NCBI GenBank assembly: GCA_050251035.1
Contig: JBFWNN010000031.1
Location: 1-64,000, forward strand
DNA length: 64,000 nt
From: Taklimakanibacter sp050251035
GTDB lineage: Bacteria; Pseudomonadota; Alphaproteobacteria; Rhizobiales; Aestuariivirgaceae
Direction: 5' to 3'
Part shown: positions 52,711-60,998 of the stretch, piece by piece
Numbering within the stretch: the first letter of the stretch is position 1
How the letters are laid out: each line of letters opens with the position of its first letter
Position numbers and translations under genes: made by a program
Notes under the pieces: generated by a model
What the model was told of the DNA's origin: nothing
Database searches by the model: none
What the model saw: only the letters and a program-made list of their open reading frames with translations

Positions 52711-53184
52711 ATGAGCTTTCCCGACCCCCGCCACAACCACGATCACTGCACCGCCGACCTGGTGAAGCGGGCCGAGCGCATCTGCGAGCGCCGCGGCTCC
52801 AGGCTCACCGCCCAGCGCCGCGACGTGCTCGACTGCGTGGCGCAGAGCCATCAGGCCGCCGGCGCCTATGAGATCATCGAGCGCATGGCGGCCAATGGCC
52901 CGCGCCCGGCGCCGATCACCGTCTATCGCGCCCTCGACTTCCTCCTGGCGCACGGGCTGGTGCACAAGATCGAGAGTCGCAACGCCTTCATCGCCTGTTC
53001 GCATGCGCATGAGGGCGAGCCCGCGGCGCTGCTCATTTGCGAAGGCTGCGGCATCGTCGCCGAGCTCGATAGTCCGGACATCTTCTCAGACCTCGCGCGG
53101 CAGGCGGCGGCGCAGGGCTTCAGACCCGAGCGCACCGTCGTCGAGATCGCGGGCCGCTGCAGCCATTGCGCCGGGAGCGCCTGA
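52711..53184 (+). CDS. zur: Zinc uptake regulator Zur (Fur family)
   Basis: 157 residues. Fur-fold repressor with winged helix (RLTAQRRDVLDCVAQSHQAAGAYEIIERM, PITVYRALDFLLAHGLVHKI) and dimerisation domain. Structural-zinc cysteines C110/C113 (ICEGCG) and C150/C153 (GRCSHC); regulatory-site residues include the CSHAHEGE stretch. The N-terminus is His/Asp-rich (PRHNHDHC). Its adjacency to znuC and the Zur box identify it as Zur rather than Fur. It is very likely autoregulated. No clear Shine-Dalgarno precedes the ATG. Confidence 0.94.
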   Translation: MSFPDPRHNHDHCTADLVKRAERICERRGSRLTAQRRDVLDCVAQSHQAAGAYEIIERMAANGPRPAPITVYRALDFLLAHGLVHKIESRNAFIACSHAHEGEPAALLICEGCGIVAELDSPDIFSDLARQAAAQGFRPERTVVEIAGRCSHCAGSA

Positions 53185-53188
53185 ACCC

Positions 53189-53968
53189 ATGGACGCGCTG
53201 GTGCATGGCGAGCCGCTCATTTCGGGCCAGGGCATATCCCTCACCTTGGGCAACCGCGTCATCCTCGACCATGTCGATATCGACGTGATGCCGGGCGAGA
53301 TCGTGACCCTCATCGGTCCGAACGGCGCCGGCAAGTCGTCGCTGGTGCGCGTACTCCTCGGCCTCCAGCCGGTGACCGGCGGGCGCGTCGCGCGCCGGAA
53401 AGGACTGCGCGTCGGCTATGTGCCGCAGCGCTTCCCGCTGACGCCCAATGTGCCGCTCGATGTGCGGCGGCTCCTGTCGCTGACGCTGAGGCCCGCACCC
53501 GCGGATATCGATGCGGCACTTGCCGAGACCGGCATCGCCCATCTGAAGGGCGCGGCCGTCGCCTCGCTGTCGGGCGGCGAGCTGCAGCGCGCCCTCCTGG
53601 CGCGGGCGCTCTTGCGCAGACCTGAGCTCCTGGTGCTGGACGAGCCGGTGCAGGCGGTCGACTTCATCGGCGAGACGAAGCTCTATGAGCTCATCTCCGC
53701 GATCCGCCGCCGGCATGGCTGCGGCATACTGATGGTGAGCCATGACCTCCATATGGTGATGGCGGAAAGCGACCGCGTCGTCTGCCTCAACGGCCATGTG
53801 TGCTGCGAAGGCGGACCGGAAGCGGTCCGGCACGATCCCGAATTCGTGAAGCTCTTCGGCCCGCAGGCGGCGCGGGTGATCGCCGCCTATTCGCACCATC
53901 ACGACCACGATCACGAGAGCCACGACCACAGCCATCATGATCATAAGCATCATGACCACCGCCATTGA
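53189..53968 (+). CDS. znuC: Zinc ABC transporter ATP-binding protein
   Basis: 259 residues. Walker A GPNGAGKSSL, Q-loop, signature LSGGELQRALLARALLRRP, Walker B ELLVLDEP and the switch His in VSHDLHMV are all present. The C-terminus is a His-rich tail (HHHDHDHESHDHSHHDHKHHDHRH, residues about 236-259), common in ZnuC and presumably zinc binding. Four bp after zur. The permease gene follows after the 151-bp repeat; the binding-protein gene znuA is not in this window. Confidence 0.95.
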   Translation: MDALVHGEPLISGQGISLTLGNRVILDHVDIDVMPGEIVTLIGPNGAGKSSLVRVLLGLQPVTGGRVARRKGLRVGYVPQRFPLTPNVPLDVRRLLSLTLRPAPADIDAALAETGIAHLKGAAVASLSGGELQRALLARALLRRPELLVLDEPVQAVDFIGETKLYELISAIRRRHGCGILMVSHDLHMVMAESDRVVCLNGHVCCEGGPEAVRHDPEFVKLFGPQAARVIAAYSHHHDHDHESHDHSHHDHKHHDHRH

Positions 53969-53981
53969 CGATATGAATTAC

Positions 53982-54132
53982 CTTCTCCCTTGCGGGGAGG
54001 GTCGGCCCGCAAGGCCGGGGTGGGGGTCTGGCGGTTTCTCCAGATTTGGTTCTTCGCCCGTCAACTATCGTGAACTTGTTTTGCGCCTGCACCAGACCCC
54101 CACCCCTAACCCCTCCCCACAAGGGAGAGGGG
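53982..54132. repeat. Mirror-armed intergenic palindromic repeat, copy 3
   Basis: Left arm CTTCTCCCTTGCGGGGAGGG, then CCGGGGTGGGGGTCTGG, is mirrored by CCAGACCCCCACCCC, then CCCTCCCCACAAGGGAGAGG. The interior carries ATTTGGTTCTT, the reverse complement of the interior of copy 2. It fills the znuC-znuB gap and ends one base before the znuB start. Confidence 0.8.
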
Positions 54133-54133
54133 A

Positions 54134-54937
54134 ATGCTCGTGACCATCCTCTCGGAGCCCTTCTTCATCCGCGCCCTCATCGCCGGGCTCGGCGTCGCGG
54201 CGATCGCCGGGCCTGTCGGCTGCTTCATCGTCTGGCGGCGCATGGCCTATTTCGGCGAGACGCTCGCCCATGCCTCGCTCCTGGGCGTGGGCCTCGGCCT
54301 CCTCTTCGGCATCGACCTGACGCTCGGCGTCATCGCCACGACGGTGGGGCTCGCCGTGGCGCTCCTGGCGCTGCGCTCGCAGCGCGAGCTCGCCACCGAC
54401 ACGCTGCTCGGCATCCTGTCGCATGGCGCGCTCGCCGCCGGCATCGTGGTGGCGAGCCTCCTCACCTGGGTGCGCTTCGACCTGATGAGCCTGCTCTTCG
54501 GCGACATCCTCACCGTGTCGACGAGCGACATCCTGTGGGTGTGGCTCGGCGGCGCCGCGGTGATGATCGGCATCGCCTTTCTGTGGCGCGATCTCCTGGC
54601 GCTCACCGTGCATGAGGAACTCGCCGCCGCCGAGGGCGTCAAGGCGCAGCGGGTCGAGGTGGGCTTCGTGCTGCTGATCGCCGTGCTCATCGCCGTCGCC
54701 ATGAAGATCGTCGGCATCCTGCTGATCACGGCGCTCCTCATCATCCCGGCGGCGGCGGCGCGGCGCATGGCGCGCTCGCCCGAGACCATGGCGCTGATGG
54801 CGAGCCTCATCGGCATGATCGCGGTGGTGGCGGGCCTCGCCCTCTCGGGCCTTCTCGACTCGCCCTCCGGCCCCTCGATCGTGCTCATGGCTGCGGCGCT
54901 GTTTGTCTTGACCTTGGCCTGGCCTAAGACCAATTAA
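54134..54937 (+). CDS. znuB: Zinc ABC transporter permease
   Basis: 267 residues, about eight helices of the ABC-3 metal permease family (ZnuB): FFIRALIAGLGVAAIAGPVGCFIVWRRMAYFGETLAHASLLGVGLG at the start and VGILLITALLIIPAAAARRMARSPETM towards the end are diagnostic. Its Shine-Dalgarno, GGAGAGGGG immediately before the ATG, comes from the right arm of the repeat. Uptake of zinc across the inner membrane with ZnuC and a binding protein encoded elsewhere. Confidence 0.95.
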   Translation: MLVTILSEPFFIRALIAGLGVAAIAGPVGCFIVWRRMAYFGETLAHASLLGVGLGLLFGIDLTLGVIATTVGLAVALLALRSQRELATDTLLGILSHGALAAGIVVASLLTWVRFDLMSLLFGDILTVSTSDILWVWLGGAAVMIGIAFLWRDLLALTVHEELAAAEGVKAQRVEVGFVLLIAVLIAVAMKIVGILLITALLIIPAAAARRMARSPETMALMASLIGMIAVVAGLALSGLLDSPSGPSIVLMAAALFVLTLAWPKTN

Positions 54938-54942
54938 CCGCC

Positions 54943-56169
54943 ATGCTCCTGCCGCGCAGAAACTCCATTGGCGTCGCGACCGGTTCCGTCCAGATCGGCG
55001 GCGGGGCCCCGATCGTCGTGCAGTCCATGACCAACACCGACACGGCGGATATCGAAGGCACGGCGCGGCAGATCGCCCAGCTCCATCGCGCCGGCTCCGA
55101 GATCGTGCGCATCACCGTCGATCGCGAGGATGCGGCGGCCGCCGTTCCCCATATCCGCGACAAGGTCGCGGCCAAGGGCCTCGATGTGCCGATCGTGGGC
55201 GACTTTCACTATAACGGCCATATGCTGCTCAGCCGGTATCCGGCCTGTGCCGAGGCGCTGGCGAAATACCGCATCAATCCCGGCAATGTCGGCTTCAAGG
55301 AGAAGAAGGACCGTAATTTCGGCATGATGATCGAGACGGCGCTCGCATTCGACAAGCCGGTCCGCATCGGCGTCAACTGGGGTTCGCTCGACCAGGCGCT
55401 CTTGACCTCGCTCATGGACCAGAATGCGAAGTCGGCGGCGCCGATCGCAGCCCGCGCCGTGATGCATGAGGCGGTGGTGCAGTCGGGCGTGCTGTCGGCT
55501 GAGCGGGCGCGCGAATTGGGCCTCGGCGCGGACAAGATCATCATCTCGGCGAAATGTTCGGAGGTGCAGGACCTGATCGCGGTCTATCGGCTCCTCGCCC
55601 GGCGCTGCGATTATGCGCTGCATCTCGGCCTCACCGAGGCGGGCATGGGCTCGAAGGGCATCGTCGCCTCGACGGCGGCGCTTTCGGTCCTCCTGCAGGA
55701 GGGCATCGGCGACACCATCCGCATCTCGCTCACCCCCGAGCCCGGCGGCGACCGCACGCGCGAGGTCACCGTGGCGCAGGAGATCCTGCAGACCATGGGC
55801 TTGAGATCCTTCGCGCCGATGGTCATCGCCTGCCCGGGCTGCGGGCGCACGACCTCGACCGTGTTCCAGGAACTGGCGCAGGATATCCAGACCTATGTGC
55901 GCGACCGCATGGTCGACTGGCGGCGCGACTATCCGGGCTTCGAGACCCTGCAGCTCGCGGTGATGGGCTGCATCGTCAATGGTCCCGGCGAATCCAAGCA
56001 TGCCGATATCGGCATATCGCTGCCGGGAACCGGCGAGCTGCCCTCGGCCCCGGTCTATGTCGACGGCAAGAAGATCGCGACCTTGCGCGGCGCCGACATC
56101 GCGAACCAGTTCAAAGCGATCGTCGAGACTTACGTAAAGGAGCGCTGGGGCGAAAAAACGCCGGTATAG
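54943..56169 (+). CDS. ispG: (E)-4-hydroxy-3-methylbut-2-enyl-diphosphate synthase
   Basis: 408 residues. Sixth (penultimate) step of the MEP isoprenoid pathway, a [4Fe-4S] enzyme. Cluster ligands C297 and C300 (ACPGCGRTT), C343 and E350 (MGCIVNGPGE) are all visible. Further family stretches are VVQSMTNTDTADIEGT, GDFHYNGHMLL and LGLTEAGMGSKG. Five bp after znuB on the same strand. Isoprenoid supply is echoed by the farnesyl diphosphate synthase gene at 57326. Confidence 0.96.
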   Translation: MLLPRRNSIGVATGSVQIGGGAPIVVQSMTNTDTADIEGTARQIAQLHRAGSEIVRITVDREDAAAAVPHIRDKVAAKGLDVPIVGDFHYNGHMLLSRYPACAEALAKYRINPGNVGFKEKKDRNFGMMIETALAFDKPVRIGVNWGSLDQALLTSLMDQNAKSAAPIAARAVMHEAVVQSGVLSAERARELGLGADKIIISAKCSEVQDLIAVYRLLARRCDYALHLGLTEAGMGSKGIVASTAALSVLLQEGIGDTIRISLTPEPGGDRTREVTVAQEILQTMGLRSFAPMVIACPGCGRTTSTVFQELAQDIQTYVRDRMVDWRRDYPGFETLQLAVMGCIVNGPGESKHADIGISLPGTGELPSAPVYVDGKKIATLRGADIANQFKAIVETYVKERWGEKTPV

Positions 56170-56246
56170 GAGCGGGAAATTCGTTGAAGTATGTTCCTTG
56201 TTTGTTCTATGATCCCGCTCCCTTCACCCCAGAGAACGAGAGCCCC

Positions 56247-56462
56247 ATGAACCGCCCCTTCAGCTTCTCCGACCGCCAGCATTTCGTCCAATGCCTCGCC
56301 ATCACGCGCAATCTCGCCGTCGCCTGCGGCCGTGGCGAAAGGCCCGAATCCGACTTGCGCAAGCGCTGCGACATGCTGGTGACGGCGGTCGATGACCTGA
56401 TGGGCGAGCTCGTCGGCGATACCGCTTATTTCCACGGGCAAGAGAACGCCAACCGCGCATAA
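56247..56462 (+). CDS. Small hypothetical protein
   Basis: 71 residues, mostly helical by composition: MNRPFSFSDRQHFVQCLAITRNL then GERPESDLRKRCDMLVTAVDDLMGELVGDTAYFHGQENANRA. Two cysteines (residues 16 and 27) and no signal peptide. The ATG at 56247 lies in a good coding context and the stop is 13 bp before the aldo/keto reductase start. I do not recognise the family. Also open on the minus strand, so experimental support is limited. Confidence 0.55.
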   Translation: MNRPFSFSDRQHFVQCLAITRNLAVACGRGERPESDLRKRCDMLVTAVDDLMGELVGDTAYFHGQENANRA

Positions 56463-56475
56463 GAGAAGAGGACCA

Positions 56476-57324
56476 ATGATGCAGAGCCGACGTTTCGGCG
56501 CCAGCGGGCGCGATGTTTCCGTCATCGGCCAGGGCACCTGGTATATCGAGCAGGCCGACCGCCCCGTCGCCATCGCGGCGTTGCGGCGCGGTTTGGACGT
56601 CGGCCTCAATCATATCGACACGGCGGAGATGTATGGCGCGGGCGCCGCCGAGACGATCGTCGGCGAGGCGATCCAGGGCCGGCGCGACGAGGTCTTCATC
56701 GTCTCCAAGGTCCTGCCCACCAATGCGTCCAAGGCCGGGACGCGGCGCGCCTGCGAGGCCTCGCTCAAGCGTCTCAAGACCGACCGGCTCGATTGCTATC
56801 TGTTGCATTGGCGCGGCCAGCATCCGCTGGCCGAGACCATCGCCGCCTTCGACGAGCTCGAGCGCGACGGCAAGATCCTCTCCTGGGGGGTCAGCAATTT
56901 CGACGAAGAGGACCTGGCCGAAGCCCTCACCATCGCGGGCAAGGGCCGGATCGCCTGCAATCAGGTCCTCTATCACCTGGGCGAGCGCGCCATCGAGCAT
57001 GCGGTCATCCCGTGGTGCGCCAAGCAGGATGTCGCGGTGGTGGCCTACAGCCCCTTCGGCCATTCGGGTTTTCCGGCGCGCAACAGCAAGGGCGGCTATG
57101 TGTTGGCCGACATCGCCAAGGCCCATGGCGCGAGCCTATATCAGGTGGCGCTCGCCTTTCTCACCCGCCAGGCGAATGTCTTCGCTATCCCGAAAGCGGC
57201 GCGGCTCGCGCATGTGGAAGAGAACGCCAAGGCGAGCGACATCAAGCTCGGCGATGCCGATGTCGCGCGGCTCGAGGAGGCTTTTCCGCTCGGCGTCAAG
57301 CCGCGCGGTCTGCCGATGATCTGA
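56476..57324 (+). CDS. Aldo/keto reductase
   Basis: 282 residues, TIM-barrel NADPH-dependent oxidoreductase. Catalytic tetrad D48 (HIDTAEMY), Y53, K78 (FIVSKV) and H111 (LLHWRG). The segments GISNF-like WGVSNFDEEDL and AIPKAARLAHVEENAKA are typical of the AKR group related to E. coli YeaE. Start ATG at 56476 (or 56479) after AGAGGA. Substrate unknown. Its 3' end is one base from that of the convergent ispA gene. Confidence 0.93.
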   Translation: MMQSRRFGASGRDVSVIGQGTWYIEQADRPVAIAALRRGLDVGLNHIDTAEMYGAGAAETIVGEAIQGRRDEVFIVSKVLPTNASKAGTRRACEASLKRLKTDRLDCYLLHWRGQHPLAETIAAFDELERDGKILSWGVSNFDEEDLAEALTIAGKGRIACNQVLYHLGERAIEHAVIPWCAKQDVAVVAYSPFGHSGFPARNSKGGYVLADIAKAHGASLYQVALAFLTRQANVFAIPKAARLAHVEENAKASDIKLGDADVARLEEAFPLGVKPRGLPMI

Positions 57325-57325
57325 G

Positions 57326-58231
57326 CTATTTCCGCCGCCCCACCACATAATCGGCGGCGGCGGCGAAGACATGGGCCTTGTCGCCGAAGCCGCGCATGGC
57401 GTCCTTCGCCTCATGGACCAGCTTCACGGCTTCGGCCTTGGCGCCGTCGAGCCCCAGGAGATCGACGAAGGTTGCCTTGCCGGCGGCCTGGTCCTTGCCG
57501 GTCGCCTTGCCGAGCGCCACGCTCGATGCTTCCACATCGAGAATGTCGTCGGCGATCTGGAAAGCGAGCCCGATCCGGTCGGCATAGAGCGTCAGCGCCT
57601 GGCGCTCGGCCGTGCCGGCCCTGCCCAGGATCGCGCCGGCGCGGCAGGCGAAGCGGAAGAGCGCACCGGTCTTCATCGCCTGCAAGGTGACGATGCGGCC
57701 GATATCGGCCACGCGCTGGCTCTCGGCCGCGAGATCGAGCATCTGGCCTCCGGCCATGCCGCTCTTGCCGGCGGCCTGGGCGAGCTCGCCCACCAGCTCG
57801 GCGCGCACGCCGGCCTCTGGATGTGTCGTCTCGGCGCCCAGGATCTCGAAAGCGAAAGTGAGCAGCGCATCGCCCGCCAATATCGCGGTCGCCTCGTCGA
57901 AGGCCCGGTGCACGGTGGGACGGCCGCGGCGCAGGTCGTCGTCATCCATCGCCGGCAGGTCGTCATGGACGAGCGAATAGCAATGCACGCATTCGATGGC
58001 CGCGCCCGTCTGCAGGGCCCGGGCCTCGTCCACGCCGAAGAGGCGGGCGCTTTCGGCGACGAAGAGGGGCCGCAACCGCTTGCCGGGCGCCAGCAGCGCA
58101 TAACGCATAGCCTCGACGAGGCGCGGGGCGCCGGCCCCCGCCATGGGCAGGAGACGGTCGAGACGCGCCTCGATCGTTCCGGCGAAGGCCTTGAGATGCT
58201 GCTCGAAATCCAAGAGTGACGGCAAGGCCAT
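57326..58231 (-). CDS. ispA: Farnesyl diphosphate synthase
   Basis: 301 residues. Condenses IPP with DMAPP/GPP. The first aspartate-rich motif is HDDLPAMDDDDLRRG (D90/D91 onward) and the second is FQIADDILD (about residue 225). The upstream GKRLRPLF loop binds IPP. The two residues before the first motif are S86-L87 followed by V-H, consistent with C15 product length but not decisive. Divergent from mtgA. Confidence 0.93.
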   Translation of the reverse strand: MALPSLLDFEQHLKAFAGTIEARLDRLLPMAGAGAPRLVEAMRYALLAPGKRLRPLFVAESARLFGVDEARALQTGAAIECVHCYSLVHDDLPAMDDDDLRRGRPTVHRAFDEATAILAGDALLTFAFEILGAETTHPEAGVRAELVGELAQAAGKSGMAGGQMLDLAAESQRVADIGRIVTLQAMKTGALFRFACRAGAILGRAGTAERQALTLYADRIGLAFQIADDILDVEASSVALGKATGKDQAAGKATFVDLLGLDGAKAEAVKLVHEAKDAMRGFGDKAHVFAAAADYVVGRRK

Positions 58232-58380
58232 TTCCTGTGCTAGTTTGGGAATGCTCTAGCGAGAGGGCGGCGTAAACTCAACGGCCATACAACCGGGACG
58301 CTTCATGACCACCAGCCTGCACGTCATTGTCTCTTTGCGCGACCGCCCGTGGACAACGAGCGTGTTGCGCATGGCGGACC

Positions 58381-59208
58381 ATGACTGATATCGGGTTCAA
58401 GCGCCGGGCACTTCGCACGCGGCGCGGGGCGCTCGAGGACGGCCCCGCCGATGCAAAAAGCGAGACCTTGGCCGTGGCGCGCAAGAGCCGGTTCCGTTCA
58501 AACCTTCTCAGCCGTTTCGACCCCTGGCCGCGCCGGATCGCGACCGTGGCGGCCATCATCGCCCTGTGGCCCCTGGTGATGACCTTCGTCTATGCTGTCC
58601 TGCCGCCGCCCGCCTCCAACCTGATGATCACGCGCCTCGTCAATGGCGACGGCCTCGCCTATGACTGGGTGAGCCTCAACGAGATCTCGCCCTATCTGCC
58701 GCTGGCCGTCGTCTCGTCCGAGGATGCGCGCTTCTGCTCGCATAATGGGGTCGACTGGATCGAATTCAGCGATGTCCTCGATGAGGCGACCGACGGCGAC
58801 GGTGAGGGCCCGATCCGGGGCGCCAGCACGATTTCCATGCAGACCGCCAAGAACCTTTTCCTGTGGGATGGCCGCAATCCCATCCGCAAGGTGCTCGAGC
58901 TGCCGCTCGCCTATTGGATGGACCTCATCTGGACCAAACGCCGCATGATCGAGGTCTATCTCAACATCGTCGAATGGGCCCCGGGGGTCTATGGCGCGGA
59001 GGCGGCGGCGCGCCATCACTTCAAGAAGCCGGCGGCCAAGCTGACCAAGCGGGAGGCCGCCCTTCTGGCCGCCGTCCTGCCCAATCCGATCAAGAGAAGC
59101 GCCGGAAAGCCGTCGAAACGGGTCAGCCGCATCGCCGGGCGGATCATGTCGCGGATGACGATCATGGGCCCCTATGTGACTTGTCTTGGGCTCAGAAGCC
59201 CGCTATAA
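58381..59208 (+). CDS. mtgA: Monofunctional biosynthetic peptidoglycan transglycosylase
   Basis: 275 residues. Cytoplasmic N-terminus (about 1-52), one membrane helix (53-73) and a periplasmic GT51 domain. The catalytic glutamate is E114 in VVSSEDARFCSHNGVDW; RGASTISMQTAKNLFLW and MIEVYLNIVEWAPGVYGAEAAARHHFKKPA follow. Polymerises lipid II glycan strands. No transpeptidase domain is attached. ATG at 58381 preferred; a longer frame opens at 58327. Confidence 0.92.
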   Translation: MTDIGFKRRALRTRRGALEDGPADAKSETLAVARKSRFRSNLLSRFDPWPRRIATVAAIIALWPLVMTFVYAVLPPPASNLMITRLVNGDGLAYDWVSLNEISPYLPLAVVSSEDARFCSHNGVDWIEFSDVLDEATDGDGEGPIRGASTISMQTAKNLFLWDGRNPIRKVLELPLAYWMDLIWTKRRMIEVYLNIVEWAPGVYGAEAAARHHFKKPAAKLTKREAALLAAVLPNPIKRSAGKPSKRVSRIAGRIMSRMTIMGPYVTCLGLRSPL

Positions 59209-59271
59209 GCCCCCATCTTTTCGGCGCCCCGGCCCGGCCGGGCAGCGCCTTTTGTTTCATGGAGAGTTTCG

Positions 59272-59457
59272 ATGGCCGTTCCACGCAAGAAAATGTCCCG
59301 CAGCCGCATCGGTATGCGCCGCTCGGGCCACAAGCTTCAGACCGTCACCTGGATCGAGGACAAGAAGTCGGGCGAACTGCGCCGTCCGCATCATGTCGAC
59401 CTCAAGACCGGCATGTACAAGGGCCGTCAGATCCTCGAGCCCAAGAGCGAGTTCTAA
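59272..59457 (+). CDS. rpmF: 50S ribosomal protein L32
   Basis: 61 residues. MAVPRKKMSRSRIGMRRSGH is the alphaproteobacterial form of L32. It has no zinc-ribbon cysteines in the C-terminal half, as is normal in this class. GGAG lies just before the ATG. Followed by a strong hairpin. Confidence 0.96.
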   Translation: MAVPRKKMSRSRIGMRRSGHKLQTVTWIEDKKSGELRRPHHVDLKTGMYKGRQILEPKSEF

Positions 59458-59488
59458 GACGCTCCTGGCGGAAGCTGTTGACGCATGT

Positions 59489-59513
59489 GAGGCCGGCGCG
59501 CATCGCCGGCCTC
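59489..59513 (+). terminator. Hairpin after rpmF
   Basis: GAGGCCGGCG (59489-59498) and CGCCGGCCTC (59504-59513) form a perfect 10-bp stem with a 5-nt loop, 31 bp after the rpmF stop. No poly-U follows, so termination efficiency is uncertain. Confidence 0.55.
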
Positions 59514-59630
59514 ATGCATTTGGGGCATGCTGGAGCCCTCTAGCCCTCCCCGAGCGTTAACCACGCCACCAAAGGGAAGCTTAGGCTTTCGCCTTTTATA
59601 ACGGCCCGGCTTTTGCTTCTGACGGGGCGC

Positions 59631-60998
59631 ATGGACCGACTGCTGAAACTCATGCCGCCGGCCTTGCGACAGCCGGCCCAGGCGCTGCTCACCGGCAGCG
59701 GCGAGGTCGCGCGCTCCGGCCGCGGCGCCCTGACCGCCTTCGCGATCCGCATCGCCTCGGCGCTGCTGGCGTTCCTCACCCAGATCTTCCTGGCGCGCTG
59801 GATGGGTGCCTTCGAATTCGGCGTCTTCTCCTATAGCTGGGTGTGGATCATCGTGCTGGGCTCCATGGTCTCCGCCGGCTTCGCGACATCGGTGGTGCGC
59901 TTCCTGCCCGAATATCGCGAGCAGGGAAAATGGGACCTGCTGCGCGGCTTCCTCAGGACCGGGCGGGTGATCACGGCCCTCGCCGCCATCGCCTTCGCCG
60001 TTCTTGCCGTGCTCGTCGTCACTGGCTCATCGGGCCTGGTCGAACCTGTCTATGTCCTGCCCTTGACCATCGCCCTCATCAGCCTGCCGGCCTACGGCCT
60101 CACAGATTTCCAGGACGGCATCGGGCGCGCCCAGGGCTGGATCGATCTCGCCCTCATCCCGCCCTATATCGTGCGGCCCATCCTGCTCTTCGCCTTCATC
60201 GGCATCGCCTATGCGCTGGCGCGTCCGCCCGATGCCGCGACCGCGGCGCTGGCGCTGGTCGCCGCCTGCTGGCTCACGGCGCTCGTGCAATATCTGGCAC
60301 AGAAGCGGCGCTTCGGCGGCCTGGTGCCGAAGCAGAAGCCCGCTTATGCCGTGCCGTTCTGGCTGCGCACCTCGCTGCCGCTGCTGATGATCGACGGCTT
60401 CACGCTGTTCATCCTCAATCTCGATGTGCTGCTGCTCGAATATCTGCGGGTGCCCGCCGACCGGATCGGCATCTATTTCGCGGCGCTCAAGACGATCTCG
60501 CTCATCGCCTTCGTGCATTTCTCGATCAGCGCCGTGGCGATGCCGCGGTTTGCCGCGCTCCATGCGCGCGGCGAAACGGCCGAGATCGGCCGGTTCCTGG
60601 TGCGGATGCAGAAATGGTGCTTCTGGCCATCGGCCCTCGGCGCCCTCGTGCTGCTGGTGCTCGGCAAGCCGCTGCTCTGGCTGTTCGGGCCGGACTTCGT
60701 CCAAGCCTATCCGGTGATGTTCATCCTGGCGGCGGGCCTCCTGGCGCGCGCCGCAGCCGGTCCGGCGCAAAACTTGCTAGCGGTCTCGGGACATCAGGAC
60801 AAAGCGGCAATGATCCTATTCGTGACACTGTTGATCAATGGCGGGCTCGGCCTCGCCCTCATCCCGCGCTTCGGGATCGAAGGCGCGGCCATGGCCATAA
60901 CGGCCGCCTTCGCCTGCGAGACGCTCGCCACCATCTTGCTGACGCGGCGCTATTTTCCGCCGGCGCCGGAGGCTCTCGTGCCGGGAACTCCGTCATGA
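59631..60998 (+). CDS. Polysaccharide/lipid flippase (MATE/Wzx-like)
   Basis: 455 residues with about twelve to fourteen helices. An oligosaccharide flippase-type protein: GRGALTAFAIRIASALLAFLTQIFLARWMGAFEFGVFSYSWV is the usual start of the Wzx/polysaccharide-biosynthesis family, and FILAAGLLARAAAGPAQNLLAVSGHQDKAAMI is the usual helix 11-12 region. Transfers lipid-linked sugars across the inner membrane. ATG at 59631; an in-frame TTG at 59613 is possible. Ends in an ATGA overlap with the next gene. Confidence 0.87.
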   Translation: MDRLLKLMPPALRQPAQALLTGSGEVARSGRGALTAFAIRIASALLAFLTQIFLARWMGAFEFGVFSYSWVWIIVLGSMVSAGFATSVVRFLPEYREQGKWDLLRGFLRTGRVITALAAIAFAVLAVLVVTGSSGLVEPVYVLPLTIALISLPAYGLTDFQDGIGRAQGWIDLALIPPYIVRPILLFAFIGIAYALARPPDAATAALALVAACWLTALVQYLAQKRRFGGLVPKQKPAYAVPFWLRTSLPLLMIDGFTLFILNLDVLLLEYLRVPADRIGIYFAALKTISLIAFVHFSISAVAMPRFAALHARGETAEIGRFLVRMQKWCFWPSALGALVLLVLGKPLLWLFGPDFVQAYPVMFILAAGLLARAAAGPAQNLLAVSGHQDKAAMILFVTLLINGGLGLALIPRFGIEGAAMAITAAFACETLATILLTRRYFPPAPEALVPGTPS

